Shown here: piece after piece, positions 35,039 through 43,241 of the stretch
Numbering within the stretch: the stretch's first letter is position 1
Layout of the letters: each line of letters begins with the position of its first letter
From: Endozoicomonas montiporae CL-33
Lineage (GTDB): Bacteria > Pseudomonadota > Gammaproteobacteria > Pseudomonadales > Endozoicomonadaceae
NCBI RefSeq assembly: GCF_001583435.1
Contig: NZ_CP013251.1
Coordinates: 1,196,001-1,260,000, forward strand
DNA: 64,000 nt
Reading direction: 5' to 3'
Program-made: the position numbers and the translations under genes
Notes under the pieces: generated by a model
What the model was told of the DNA's origin: nothing
What the model saw: the letters and a program-made list of their open reading frames with translations, nothing else
Database searches by the model: none

Positions 35039-36067
35039 ATGAAAATCGGAATCGTAGGTGGTACAGGGTATACCGGTGCCGAGTTACTGCGTTTGCTGGC
35101 GACTCACCCGGAAGCTGATGTGCAGGTTATCACCTCACGCTCGGAGAATGGCAAGGCGGTCAGTGAGTTGTATCCTGGCTTGCGCGGGAAGATGGATATT
35201 GCCTTTACGGAACCCGATGATGAGGTGTTATCCCGCTGTGATCTGGTGTTTTTTGCCACACCTAACGGTATTGCCATGCAGTCAGTGCCCGCTTTGTTGG
35301 ACAAAGGGGTCAAGGTGATTGATCTGGCGGCTGATTTTCGTTTGAGTAACCCGGCTGACTGGAAACAATGGTACGGTGTTGATCATGCCTGCCCCGAGTT
35401 GTTGGATGAAGCAGTGTATGGTTTGCCGGAAATGAATCGTGAAGCCATACGTCAGGCGCGACTAGTGGCTAATCCAGGCTGTTATCCGACGGCGACACAG
35501 TTAGGACTGTTGCCTTTGGTTCGTAATGATCTGGTTGAAGGCCATGTCATTGTGGATGCCAAATCGGGTGTCAGTGGTGCCGGGCGTGGTGCCAAAGTCG
35601 CCAGCCTGATGTGTGAAGTGTCCGAGTCGTTTAAGGCTTATGGTGTTGCCGGTCATCGTCACTTGCCTGAAATTCGGCAGGGGCTGTCGAGAATGTCAGC
35701 CCGTTTTAACGGTGAGCTGGTGTTCGTTCCTCATCTGACCCCCATGATTCGTGGTATCCATGCTACTACCTATGCAACGGTAAAAGACCGCTCGGTTGAT
35801 GTGCAGGGACTGTTTGAAGAGACCTTTGCCAATGAACCTTTTGTAGATGTCATGCCTGCTGGCAGTCTGCCTGAAACCCGTTCGGTCAAAGCCTGTAACC
35901 AGTGCCGTATCGCCGTGTATCGTCCTCAGGGTGGGGATACTGTTGTCATTCTTTCTGTGATTGATAACCTGGTAAAAGGTGCGGCAGGGCAGGCGATTCA
36001 GAATATGAATATTATGTTTGGTCTGGATGAAAAAGCAGGGCTGGATGTTTCGGCTATGATGCCTTAA
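35039..36067 (+). CDS. argC: N-acetyl-gamma-glutamyl-phosphate reductase
   Basis: The 342-residue NADPH enzyme of arginine synthesis starts [25 protein letters not shown], the Rossmann loop. [17 protein letters not shown] holds the catalytic Cys148, and [14 protein letters not shown] and [12 protein letters not shown] hold the conserved His residues. [39 protein letters not shown] closes the protein. Length and motifs are standard. Its proximity to the DUF6776, bactofilin and erpA genes mirrors Pseudomonas. The palindromic element upstream leaves about 80 bp for a promoter. Confidence 0.97.
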   Translation: MKIGIVGGTGYTGAELLRLLATHPEADVQVITSRSENGKAVSELYPGLRGKMDIAFTEPDDEVLSRCDLVFFATPNGIAMQSVPALLDKGVKVIDLAADFRLSNPADWKQWYGVDHACPELLDEAVYGLPEMNREAIRQARLVANPGCYPTATQLGLLPLVRNDLVEGHVIVDAKSGVSGAGRGAKVASLMCEVSESFKAYGVAGHRHLPEIRQGLSRMSARFNGELVFVPHLTPMIRGIHATTYATVKDRSVDVQGLFEETFANEPFVDVMPAGSLPETRSVKACNQCRIAVYRPQGGDTVVILSVIDNLVKGAAGQAIQNMNIMFGLDEKAGLDVSAMMP

Positions 36068-36086
36068 CCATTTAAGTGAGAGGCTT

Positions 36087-36112
36087 ATGAGCGGCCAGCA
36101 ATGGTCGCTCAT
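36087..36112. terminator. Hairpin after argC
   Basis: ATGAGCGGCC (36087-36096) pairs with GGTCGCTCAT (36103-36112), with one mismatch and a 6-nt loop. It stands between convergent argC and the SDR-like gene. No T tract follows. Confidence 0.5.
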
Positions 36113-36125
36113 GGTTTATATGTCT

Positions 36126-36626
36126 TCAGGCAGAGGGGACTTCTGCCAATACCTGCTCAATGGACTGGCTGCGGACGATCTCAATGGTCTGATGCTGGCT
36201 ATCAACGGTTTCTTTCAGACTGTCAAACAACGTTTCTTCCAGCTCTCTTTGTAGTGTATTTATGTCGGAACTGACCAGAACGACCTTGGTCTTTTTGAAA
36301 TAAGGGCTTAGTTGCTGTGTAAGGTTAAGAGTGGACAAGGGCGAGGGTTTGTTGATTCCTGTCGTATTTCTATGGGTGTTGCTGTGAATCAGACAGGACA
36401 CCGAAGCCTCTTCGTTGTCCAGACATTCTTGAAGCGCCTGACGGCCTTGATCGCTGGAGAGGTCGGCCACCAGTGGAATGATATTTGTATTGAATGAATA
36501 AAGGCGTCTTAACAACTTTTCTCTGGGGGCAATGGCGATTAAGGTGTAACCCCTGTTTGCCAGTTCTTCGGCGACTTCACTGCCAATGCCTGAGCTGGCG
36601 CCGGTCACGATTACGACGTCCTGCAT
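36126..36626 (-). CDS. Short SDR-like protein lacking the catalytic site
   Basis: The 166-residue protein starts MQDVVIVTGASSGIGSEVAEELANRGYTLIAIA with a perfect TGxxxGIG nucleotide-binding loop, and VVLVSSDINTL is the beta-5 strand equivalent. The SDR catalytic YxxxK is absent: after beta-5 comes ELEETLFDSLKETVDSQHQTIEIV, and the chain ends about 80 residues before a normal SDR (about 250). It may be a regulatory or degraded NAD(P)-binding protein. AGGAAGG precedes the ATG, so translation is likely. No interrupted remainder is visible downstream. Confidence 0.68.
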   Translation of the reverse strand: MQDVVIVTGASSGIGSEVAEELANRGYTLIAIAPREKLLRRLYSFNTNIIPLVADLSSDQGRQALQECLDNEEASVSCLIHSNTHRNTTGINKPSPLSTLNLTQQLSPYFKKTKVVLVSSDINTLQRELEETLFDSLKETVDSQHQTIEIVRSQSIEQVLAEVPSA

Positions 36627-36770
36627 GACTGCCTTCCTGTTTTTGATGTTATTTTTTGTTTGTTTTTGTTGTTCTATGATGCCATTTTTTTGTAATCAGG
36701 TGTAGGCAGAAATGTGAAAAATAAGTGTGTTCAAGGCTACTAATTCCAGAGTTCTTTCTATCCTGCTGTT

Positions 36771-36944
36771 TCAGAACAGTTCTTTCAGTATCCTGATCAG
36801 AATAAGAGCAAACACAAGCACCATAATGATCTTCGACCACTTTGCCTGCTTTTCATTGTCCATGGGTTTGCCGTACTTTTCGGTGACCATAACAATCACC
36901 GCCAGTGTGGCAAACAGAAGCATAAGAATTGTGAGCAGATTCAT
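36771..36944 (-). CDS. 57-residue small membrane protein
   Basis: ATG at 36944-36942 to TGA at 36773-36771 encodes 57 residues: a first helix (LLTILMLLFATLAVIVMV), a charged loop with EKYGKPMDNEKQAKWSK, a second helix (IIMVLVFALILIRIL) and a short tail KELF. GGGACAGGGA stands directly before the ATG. Two hydrophobic helices joined by a polar loop, good codon use and a ribosome site make this a credible gene, although it is short. I do not recognise the family. Confidence 0.65.
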   Translation of the reverse strand: MNLLTILMLLFATLAVIVMVTEKYGKPMDNEKQAKWSKIIMVLVFALILIRILKELF

Positions 36945-37061
36945 TCCCTGTCCCCGTTGGTTTGGAGCAACACTCTGCCCATAGTATCGGTATGTCTCTG
37001 TGCTAGCCAGTTATGTTGATAGCGTCTATTTTTTCTTGCAGGAATAGGAGAGCGATCAATA

Positions 37062-38096
37062 ATGAAACGATGCTGGCTTCTGCTGCTGGGTCTGGTGGCA
37101 TCTTTATCAGGCGCTGCCAGCTGCAGAAGTACCGATGGATATTTGCTGGAGCCGGTGTATCAGAAGCGGTTCAGGCTGGAGTCCCGATATTTAACCCTGA
37201 CTTTAAAGTCAGTCGCCGGGACTCACCGTTTTGCGGTTATGGAAAGTCTGAATGAAAATCTGGCTATCGACAGTCTGTTTACAGAGTGGGGTTATTCAGC
37301 AAACGGTGAAAACGTCTCACACAGTCGGCTTCAGCCTATGAGTTTTGGCTCTTTGGTGTTACCCGAAGACCTGAGAACAACCTTTAATAAAGTCAGTGAT
37401 GAAGACATCATTCATCAGCATCTTGGCAATGAGCATGCCAAGGTCAGTGGTATATTGGGCAGGCCTTTTCTGGATCGGTTTCAATGGCAGTTCCGTCAAA
37501 ATGAGCTGAGGGTGTTTAAAGATTGTGACCCGCACTTTCCGGGAGGACTGGACACCTTCGTATTTGATGTGGATCGTTATGACCTGCTGCATAATCAGAA
37601 AAAACTGGCGGGCGAAATTATGCATGCCCATATCAACAGCGACAATCATCGCTATGATTTAGCGGTCAAGCTGACTTTTTCGCCTGATACGTCGCTGTAT
37701 ATGGTGGGTAATATTTCACCTGGAACATTTCGCAAGCTCATACCAAATGTTCGGTTGATGTTTCTGGAACGAGTCTTTATCAGTGACTCTGCCATTCATG
37801 GTGGCAATGAGCTTCATAAACTGGTTCTGACTGCAGAAAAGGAGCTGCCAGGGAAACACCAGCCCGGTTCGACCCGGATGCCGGTGATGAAAAAAGCAGA
37901 GGCTCTCTTGCGTCCGGGCAATGATGATGTGCCTTCTCATCTGGAATTGTCCCTGTTTGGCTTATCCCGGAGGCTAAAAGGGGAGATTCTCTGGTTTCGC
38001 ACAGACGGACAGACATGTGTCAGGTTTTCTGACCTGAAAACGTCGAATATTGGTGAGCCTTCTTCCGATTTTGGTGTAACAAGGCGGGTGTTTTAG
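37062..38096 (+). CDS. Secreted hypothetical protein with weak retropepsin-like features
   Basis: The 344-residue protein has an N-terminal signal (CWLLLLGLVASLSGAAS, with a following Cys that is a poor lipobox). The mature part contains AKVSGILGRPFLDRFQWQFRQNELRVF (about 128-155), which resembles the second half of bacterial retropepsin-type aspartic proteases (G-LG-DFL-F). The catalytic DTG is not evident: the corresponding place reads ENLAIDSLFTEWGYS. Function is therefore unknown, and the resemblance may be structural only. AGGAG lies upstream of the ATG. It is separated from the DUF6776 gene by 139 bp. Confidence 0.6.
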   Translation: MKRCWLLLLGLVASLSGAASCRSTDGYLLEPVYQKRFRLESRYLTLTLKSVAGTHRFAVMESLNENLAIDSLFTEWGYSANGENVSHSRLQPMSFGSLVLPEDLRTTFNKVSDEDIIHQHLGNEHAKVSGILGRPFLDRFQWQFRQNELRVFKDCDPHFPGGLDTFVFDVDRYDLLHNQKKLAGEIMHAHINSDNHRYDLAVKLTFSPDTSLYMVGNISPGTFRKLIPNVRLMFLERVFISDSAIHGGNELHKLVLTAEKELPGKHQPGSTRMPVMKKAEALLRPGNDDVPSHLELSLFGLSRRLKGEILWFRTDGQTCVRFSDLKTSNIGEPSSDFGVTRRVF

Positions 38097-38235
38097 GCGT
38101 TATTGTTAACCGATAAGTGCTTGTGTATAGTTCCTTAGCTACTTTGTACTAATATTCCACTTCCGGATGTATTCCCTCGTAATTGCAGTCGGTCAGCACC
38201 CCTGTTTTCTGTCTGTATGATTTGGATTTCTGCCA

Positions 38236-39015
38236 ATGGCTTTTGACCCTGACCAAGACTCTTTAAATCCCGCTGGAGGCATGCGGGTAGTTCGACACGA
38301 TCCGGTTCGTGAACGACGGCTGCAGTGGCTGCTGGTGGCTCTGTTTATCAGCTTTGGTGTAGTGGCTTACTGGTTTGGTGCCAGCCGGGTGGTTGATGAG
38401 AGTGAAGGATTAAAACAAGACAACAGGCAGCTGACAACCAATGTGGCCCGTCTTGAGAGCCAGAACGAAAAGCTGGCTTCGCGAGTGGCAGTGCTTGAAC
38501 GTTCCAGCAGGATTGACCGGCAGGCGGCTGAAAATGTCAGGGTGCAGGTGCGTGAGCTGGAACAGGAAAAGGCTGAAATGTCGAAAACCATGACATTTTA
38601 CCAGAGTGTTATTGCGCCTGAAGATCTGAACGAAGGCGTTCGGCTGAATGCGTTTGATCTGATGCCGGGCGATAAGCCCAATCAGTATCGTTTACGAGTG
38701 GTGGTGTCTCAGGTGTCACGTAGCAATAACTTCCTTCGGGGGGGGCTGCGGGTCAGAGTCACAGGTAAACAGGATGATAAGCCTGCAAGTTTCTCTTTGC
38801 TTGAACTGGCAGGAGTAGGGGATAATCCGGCACTGGGCTTTCGATATTTTCAGTCTTTTCCTGATGATCGGGGTCTGATGGACTTCGAGCTTCCGGAGAA
38901 TTTCAAGCCTGAAAGCATCACCGTTAATGTTAATATTCGCAGTGGTGGTGCCCGAAATCTGGAAGAATCATTCGACTGGCACGAGGAACTGGCAGCAGAT
39001 GTGGGGCAAAAATAG
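38236..39015 (+). CDS. DUF6776 family membrane-anchored protein
   Basis: The 259-residue protein has a short cytoplasmic N-terminus, one membrane helix (about 33-51, LLVALFISFGVVAYWFGAS), a coiled coil (about 58-120, LEQEKAEMS and similar) and a C-terminal beta-rich domain with FYQSVIAPEDLNEGVRLNAF and LGFRYFQSFPD. This matches the DUF6776 family encoded next to bactofilin and erpA in Pseudomonas. It overlaps the preferred bactofilin start, so the two are coupled. A role in the cell envelope together with bactofilin is inference from context. Confidence 0.82.
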   Translation: MAFDPDQDSLNPAGGMRVVRHDPVRERRLQWLLVALFISFGVVAYWFGASRVVDESEGLKQDNRQLTTNVARLESQNEKLASRVAVLERSSRIDRQAAENVRVQVRELEQEKAEMSKTMTFYQSVIAPEDLNEGVRLNAFDLMPGDKPNQYRLRVVVSQVSRSNNFLRGGLRVRVTGKQDDKPASFSLLELAGVGDNPALGFRYFQSFPDDRGLMDFELPENFKPESITVNVNIRSGGARNLEESFDWHEELAADVGQK

Positions 39016-39424
39016 AGCACCTGTTCACAGTAATGGTGATAGCAATATGACCCTGATTTCAGCAGGTACCGAGGTGGAAGGTAATGTGATGTTTACCGGT
39101 ACGTTGCTGATTGAAGGCAAGGTACGCGGCAATTTGTATTCGGACGATGGTCACCTGACCCTCACCGACAGCGGTTTGGTAGAAGGGGACATCAAAGCCT
39201 CTAAAATGGTTCTCAATGGTGCTGTCCGTGGTAATGTGTTCGCCACAGAGCATCTTGAACTGGCGGCTGACGCCGAAATAAGTGGCAATGTCCATTACAA
39301 TGTTATTGAGATGGTCAAGGGGTCGCAGGTGAACGGTAGCCTTGAGCATCACCCCGACGGGATGGCAGATATCAAGCCATTAATTGCAAAAGTGACTGCA
39401 GATACGGTTATTGAGCACGGGTAA
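38999..39424 (+). CDS. Bactofilin-family polymer-forming protein
   Basis: From ATG 38999 the protein has 141 residues. MWGKN resembles the usual bactofilin N-terminus (short hydrophobic, then basic), while ATG 39047 would give 125 residues starting MTLISAGTEVEGN. The core is the repetitive right-handed beta-helix with TLISAGTEVEGNVMFTGTLLIEGKVRGNL, LVEGDIKASKMVLNGAVRGNV and AEISGNVHYNVIEMVKGSQVNGSLE. Bactofilins form filaments near the membrane that shape local peptidoglycan growth. GAGGAA lies upstream of 38999. It overlaps the DUF6776 gene by 17 bp and precedes erpA. Confidence 0.88.
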   Translation: MWGKNRAPVHSNGDSNMTLISAGTEVEGNVMFTGTLLIEGKVRGNLYSDDGHLTLTDSGLVEGDIKASKMVLNGAVRGNVFATEHLELAADAEISGNVHYNVIEMVKGSQVNGSLEHHPDGMADIKPLIAKVTADTVIEHG

Positions 39425-39547
39425 GTACCTGTAATTCAGGGAATAACAACAGGATCAAATAGTTGACTGAAACGCTGGGTTACTTGGATAATGCCCTGAA
39501 ATGGTATTAACGGGTTGCACGTCGTTGCGGGTAACACGGGAGGATGA

Positions 39548-39904
39548 ATGAGCGCAGTGGTTGAAACGGTTACTCCGGACCCAATTATTTTTACAGACAA
39601 TGCTGCCAGCAAAGTCAATGAACTGATGGAAGACGAGGAAAACAAATCCCAGCGTCTTCGTGTGTATGTGACCGGTGGTGGATGCTCCGGTTTTCAGTAT
39701 GGCTTTACGTTTGACGACAAGCTGGCTGATGATGACACTCTGGTTCGCAAAGATGGCGCGGAAATGGTTGTGGACTCCCTGAGCTATCAGTATCTTGTTG
39801 GTGCAGAAGTGGATTATGAAAGCGGTCTTCAGGGTTCCCGTTTTCTGGTCAGAAACCCGAATGCCAAATCGACCTGCGGCTGTGGTTCTTCTTTCTCTAT
39901 CTGA
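39548..39904 (+). CDS. erpA: Iron-sulfur cluster insertion protein ErpA
   Basis: The 118-residue A-type carrier has the three cluster cysteines C46 ([11 protein letters not shown]), C110 and C112 (CGCGSSFSI). ITTDAA-like N-terminus [15 protein letters not shown] and [34 protein letters not shown] are characteristic. It delivers Fe-S clusters to apoproteins, including isoprenoid synthesis enzymes. GGGAGGA precedes the ATG. The C-terminus, not preceded by a long linker, fits ErpA rather than IscA or NfuA. A terminator follows. Confidence 0.95.
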   Translation: MSAVVETVTPDPIIFTDNAASKVNELMEDEENKSQRLRVYVTGGGCSGFQYGFTFDDKLADDDTLVRKDGAEMVVDSLSYQYLVGAEVDYESGLQGSRFLVRNPNAKSTCGCGSSFSI

Positions 39905-39931
39905 AGCAGCCTTTTAAAAACGTCAGTTCTC

Positions 39932-39963
39932 AGGTAGTTCAACGTGGCTTGAACTACCTTTTT
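39932..39963 (+). terminator. Intrinsic terminator of erpA
   Basis: AGGTAGTTCAA (39932-39942) pairs perfectly with TTGAACTACCT (39949-39959), with a 6-nt loop and a T tract after it. Confidence 0.88.
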
Positions 39964-40070
39964 CCTCCTCCCTCTTGCCGACATCTGGCGCACTTTCTCA
40001 TTGAAACTGGTATATTTCCTGTCGTCAGGATTTTATCAAATGCGGGGTGCTGACAGTGAAAGAAACAATA

Positions 40071-40892
40071 ATGAACTGGCTGACCCATACCGGCTGGACG
40101 AATAACTTCACGAATTTTGGCATTAATTTGCTGATTGCTATTGCCATCTATCTTGCCGGTAAATGGCTGGCACGACGCATAGTAAAACTAATTGATAAGC
40201 TGATGCTTAAACGACAGCTTGATGAGGTGCTGAGGCAGTTTATCTGCAGTATTCTTAGTGTTCTGCTGTCGTTTGTTGTCGTACTGATTGCTCTTGAGCA
40301 GGTTGGTGTTGATACCACTTCGCTGTTAGCGCTTCTCGGTGCTGCCGGTTTAGCGGTAGGTCTGGCTCTGAAAGATTCTTTGTCGAACTTCGCCTCCGGT
40401 GTCATGCTGATTCTCTTTAAGCCGTTTAAAGCAGGCGATTTTGTTGAAGCGGGTGGCAGTAAAGGGGTTGTTGAAAACGTGGGCATGTTCACGACCCAGA
40501 TGCGTACCGCTGATAACAAGGAAATTAATGTTCCCAATGCCAATATTTATGGCTCGACCATTGTTAATTATTCAGCTAAGCCAACCCGCCGTATTGATCT
40601 GGTGATTGGTGTCGGTTACGACGATGACCTGAAAAAAGCCAAAACCATTCTGGAACGTATCGTTCAATCAGAACCCCGAATTCTTGATGAACCTTCAGCG
40701 GTGATTGCAGTGTCAGAGCTGGCTGATTCCAGCGTTAATTTTGTGGTGCGTCCATGGGTTAAAACGGCCGACTATTGGGAAGTAAAATGGTTTTTGACGG
40801 AAGAAATCAAGCTGGCTTTTGATGCTGAAGGCATTTCTATCCCGTACCCTCAGCAGGATGTCCATATGCACCCGGTGCAGAGCGCTGCCTGA
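40071..40892 (+). CDS. MscS-family mechanosensitive channel
   Basis: From ATG 40071 the protein has 273 residues. In-frame GTG starts exist at 40047 and 40056, the latter with GGGGTG upstream, and either may be used. Three membrane helices are followed by the pore helix LLALLGAAGLAVGLALKDSLSNFASGVMLILFKPFKAGDFV, the MscS signature with Gly/Ala packing. The cytoplasmic vestibule contains KEINVPNANIYGSTIVNYSAKPTRRIDLVIGVGYDDD. Size matches E. coli MscS (286). It releases solutes on osmotic downshock. It converges on ldh with a 1-bp gap. Confidence 0.94.
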   Translation: MNWLTHTGWTNNFTNFGINLLIAIAIYLAGKWLARRIVKLIDKLMLKRQLDEVLRQFICSILSVLLSFVVVLIALEQVGVDTTSLLALLGAAGLAVGLALKDSLSNFASGVMLILFKPFKAGDFVEAGGSKGVVENVGMFTTQMRTADNKEINVPNANIYGSTIVNYSAKPTRRIDLVIGVGYDDDLKKAKTILERIVQSEPRILDEPSAVIAVSELADSSVNFVVRPWVKTADYWEVKWFLTEEIKLAFDAEGISIPYPQQDVHMHPVQSAA

Positions 40893-40893
40893 T

Positions 40894-41844
40894 TCAATGA
40901 GTCAAGTTGAGTGCTTCCAGAGGTTCCAGAAGTGTTTGAGCTGAAAGTCTTAAGCCTTTCAGCTCATCTTCATTGAGATCGGGCAGGATGTGGTTCTCAA
41001 TGCCCTGACTGCCAACGATGGTGGGTATGCTCAGGCATACGTTTTCGATTCCGTACTCTCCTTCCAGCCGCACGCTGACCGGAAGTATGCGTCTTTGGTC
41101 GTCTCTTATGGTGCGCAGGATTCCCGCGATGACCAGTCCTATCGCCCAGTTGGTGTGGCCTTTGCTGGCAATGATATCGTAGGCGGCATTCTTGACCCGA
41201 CAGAACAGGGTATCCATTTTTTCAACATCAAACTCGCGACCATTAATGGTGTTTTCCTGCACAGGCAAGCCGCCAATGGCTGCAGAGCTCCACACTGCAA
41301 TTTCAGAATCTCCGTGTTCGCCGAGAATGTAGGCGTGAACAGAATTGGGAGAAACGTCGTAGTATTGTGCCAGAAGTGTCCGGAACCTTGATGTGTCCAG
41401 ATAGGTTCCCGTTCCAATAATAAGTTGCCTTGGTCGTGCACTGAGACATTGCATTGCCTGAGTCAGAATATCCACCGGATTGCTGGCAATTAGTAGCAGG
41501 GCATTGGGTGCATAGCGATCAAGCTCCCGTGCAATCATTTCAAAGACTGAAATATTACGCTTCAGCAGATCAAGGCGGTTTTCGTCAGGGCTGGACTGGC
41601 TGACTCCGGCGCAGATAATCACCAGTCCCGCTCCTTCCAGATCTTCAAAGTCGCCTGCCCTGACAGTACAGCGCCCTACGAGCGGCTGACCATGCATAAG
41701 GTCCAGTGCTTCGCCTTCTGCCCGCGAGACGTTTTTATCGATGAGCACAAGCTCTGTCGCCAGCTGTTGCTGGAAGATGGCAAAGGCGGCAGCCATTCCT
41801 ACGTAACCGGTGCCGATGATTCCGATTTTCTGAATATCCATCAT
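40894..41844 (-). CDS. L-lactate dehydrogenase
   Basis: The 316-residue NAD-dependent enzyme has the Rossmann loop IGIIGTGYVGMAAAFAI and the specificity loop AGVSQSSPDENRLDLL, with Gln before the loop as in lactate rather than malate dehydrogenases. IASNPVDILTQAM, IIGTGTYLDTSRFR and the catalytic AYILGEHGDSEIAVWSSAAIGG are also present. The loop is one residue longer than in typical bacterial LDH (QKPGETR), which could affect substrate preference. Together with ackA-pta it suggests mixed-acid type fermentation. A palindromic element lies between it and anmK. Confidence 0.88.
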   Translation of the reverse strand: MMDIQKIGIIGTGYVGMAAAFAIFQQQLATELVLIDKNVSRAEGEALDLMHGQPLVGRCTVRAGDFEDLEGAGLVIICAGVSQSSPDENRLDLLKRNISVFEMIARELDRYAPNALLLIASNPVDILTQAMQCLSARPRQLIIGTGTYLDTSRFRTLLAQYYDVSPNSVHAYILGEHGDSEIAVWSSAAIGGLPVQENTINGREFDVEKMDTLFCRVKNAAYDIIASKGHTNWAIGLVIAGILRTIRDDQRRILPVSVRLEGEYGIENVCLSIPTIVGSQGIENHILPDLNEDELKGLRLSAQTLLEPLEALNLTH

Positions 41845-41882
41845 GCAGGGTTCCCAAGCAGTAAGGAATTGTTCGGAATCTA

Positions 41883-42043
41883 GGAGGCTGTCCGAGAATA
41901 GTCTGCCCTACTGCGATGGCAGCAAATTGGTCTGAAAAATCGCTTTTGTTCGTCAAATAGCTCGCTATTCTCCTTACAAAACCGCTTTTTCATCCTCAAT
42001 TTTCTGCCATCCTCGCTACGGGCGCTATTCTCGGACAGCCTCC
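41883..42043. repeat. 161-bp full-length palindromic element (MITE-like, copy b)
   Basis: GGAGGCTGTCCGAGAATAG at the left and CTATTCTCGGACAGCCTCC at the right are exact inverted repeats of 19 bp. The inner arms keep pairing (GATGGCAG with CTGCCATC, AAATTG with CAATTT), and the centre is AATAGC-TC-GCTATT. Both ends are flanked by TA (41881-41882 and 42044-42045). Confidence 0.9.
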
Positions 42044-42103
42044 TAGTCTATGTGAATGATTCCGAGTAGAAAAGAGCAGAGAGATAAAGCCTGACGAAAT
42101 CCT

Positions 42104-43198
42104 TTACGCAGGGTAGATGCCACCCAGTATTCTGCAATGACTGGCTCCTGTTACCTCTGGCAGGTTACCTGGCTGGTTTTCAAGCGCCTGCCGTGCCAGC
42201 CAGGCGAATGCCGCAGCTTCTACCCAGTCAGGATGTATTCCCAATGCTTCTGTCGTTGACAGGGAGTGATCGGGCAGTAACTGTTGTATACGCTTGATCA
42301 GGGTGAGGTTATGGGCGCCACCACCACACAGGTACAAGGCCTGACAGTCGGGTGCATAGCGTTGAATATCATGGGCAATAGTGCTTGCCGTCAGCTGGCA
42401 CAGTGTAGATTGCACGACAGCAGGCGAAAGATGCCGGAATGGTTCCAGCCTGTTGTTCAGCCAGTCCATATTAAACCGTTCACGACCCGTGCTTTTGGGT
42501 GGTGTCAGTTGAAAGTAAGGCTCTTTGAGGAAGTGATCCAGTAGTTTTTGATCAAAACGGGCGGAATCTGCCCACTGACCCTTTTCATCATAAGGCTGGT
42601 CGAGATGGTAAAGACACCACTGATCCATCAGAATATTGCCCGGACCTGTGTCAAAGCCCCTGACAGGCTGGTTGTCCAGAATGGTCAGGTTTGCCATACC
42701 ACCAACATTGATAATGACGCTGTGCTGGTCAGTCTGACGAAAGACCGACTGGTGGAAGGCCGGAACCAGTGGAGCCCCCTGGCCACCTGCCGCCATATCA
42801 CGGCGCCGGAAATCAGCGACAACCGTTGTATGAGTCAATTCGGCGATCAGACTGGGGTCGCCAATCTGCAGGGTGAAGTTTTTTTCAGGCCGGTGCCGGA
42901 TCGTTTGTCCATGGCTACCTATGGCAATAATACTGTCTGGTTTATGCTGACTGACTTTCAGGAGTGACTGAACGGCGTTGGCGCTTTCCCTGGCAAAAGC
43001 TGGCTCGGCTTCCGCTAACCTCTCGATCTCGTTCTCACCGGGTAAAGTCAGCTCAACCAGAGCTTGTCTCAGTTTGTCTGGTAATGGGTGAGAATGGGAT
43101 GCCAGCAGGCGGCAGGATGAGTGATTAAATTCAACCAGTACCGCATCTATGGCATCCAGACTGGTGCCAGACATCAAACCAATAAACAGTTGTTTCAT
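42104..43198 (-). CDS. anmK: Anhydro-N-acetylmuramic acid kinase
   Basis: From ATG 43198 the protein has 364 residues and starts MKQLFIGLMSGTSLDAIDAVLVEF, the family's N-terminal phosphate loop. The frame extends 55 residues upstream but overlaps the M23 gene region and lacks family similarity. IGSHGQTIRHRPE, TVVADFRRRDMAAGGQGAPLVPAFH, GFDTGPGNILMDQW (catalytic Asp region) and LYLCGGGAHNLTL are all present. It phosphorylates and opens anhydro-MurNAc in peptidoglycan recycling. Position next to the M23 peptidase and tyrS is conserved with Pseudomonas. Confidence 0.95.
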   Translation of the reverse strand: MKQLFIGLMSGTSLDAIDAVLVEFNHSSCRLLASHSHPLPDKLRQALVELTLPGENEIERLAEAEPAFARESANAVQSLLKVSQHKPDSIIAIGSHGQTIRHRPEKNFTLQIGDPSLIAELTHTTVVADFRRRDMAAGGQGAPLVPAFHQSVFRQTDQHSVIINVGGMANLTILDNQPVRGFDTGPGNILMDQWCLYHLDQPYDEKGQWADSARFDQKLLDHFLKEPYFQLTPPKSTGRERFNMDWLNNRLEPFRHLSPAVVQSTLCQLTASTIAHDIQRYAPDCQALYLCGGGAHNLTLIKRIQQLLPDHSLSTTEALGIHPDWVEAAAFAWLARQALENQPGNLPEVTGASHCRILGGIYPA

Positions 43199-43241
43199 AA
43201 TGAAAACCCGGTTGTAGCGTGGCGACGGGCAGAAGCTTGTA

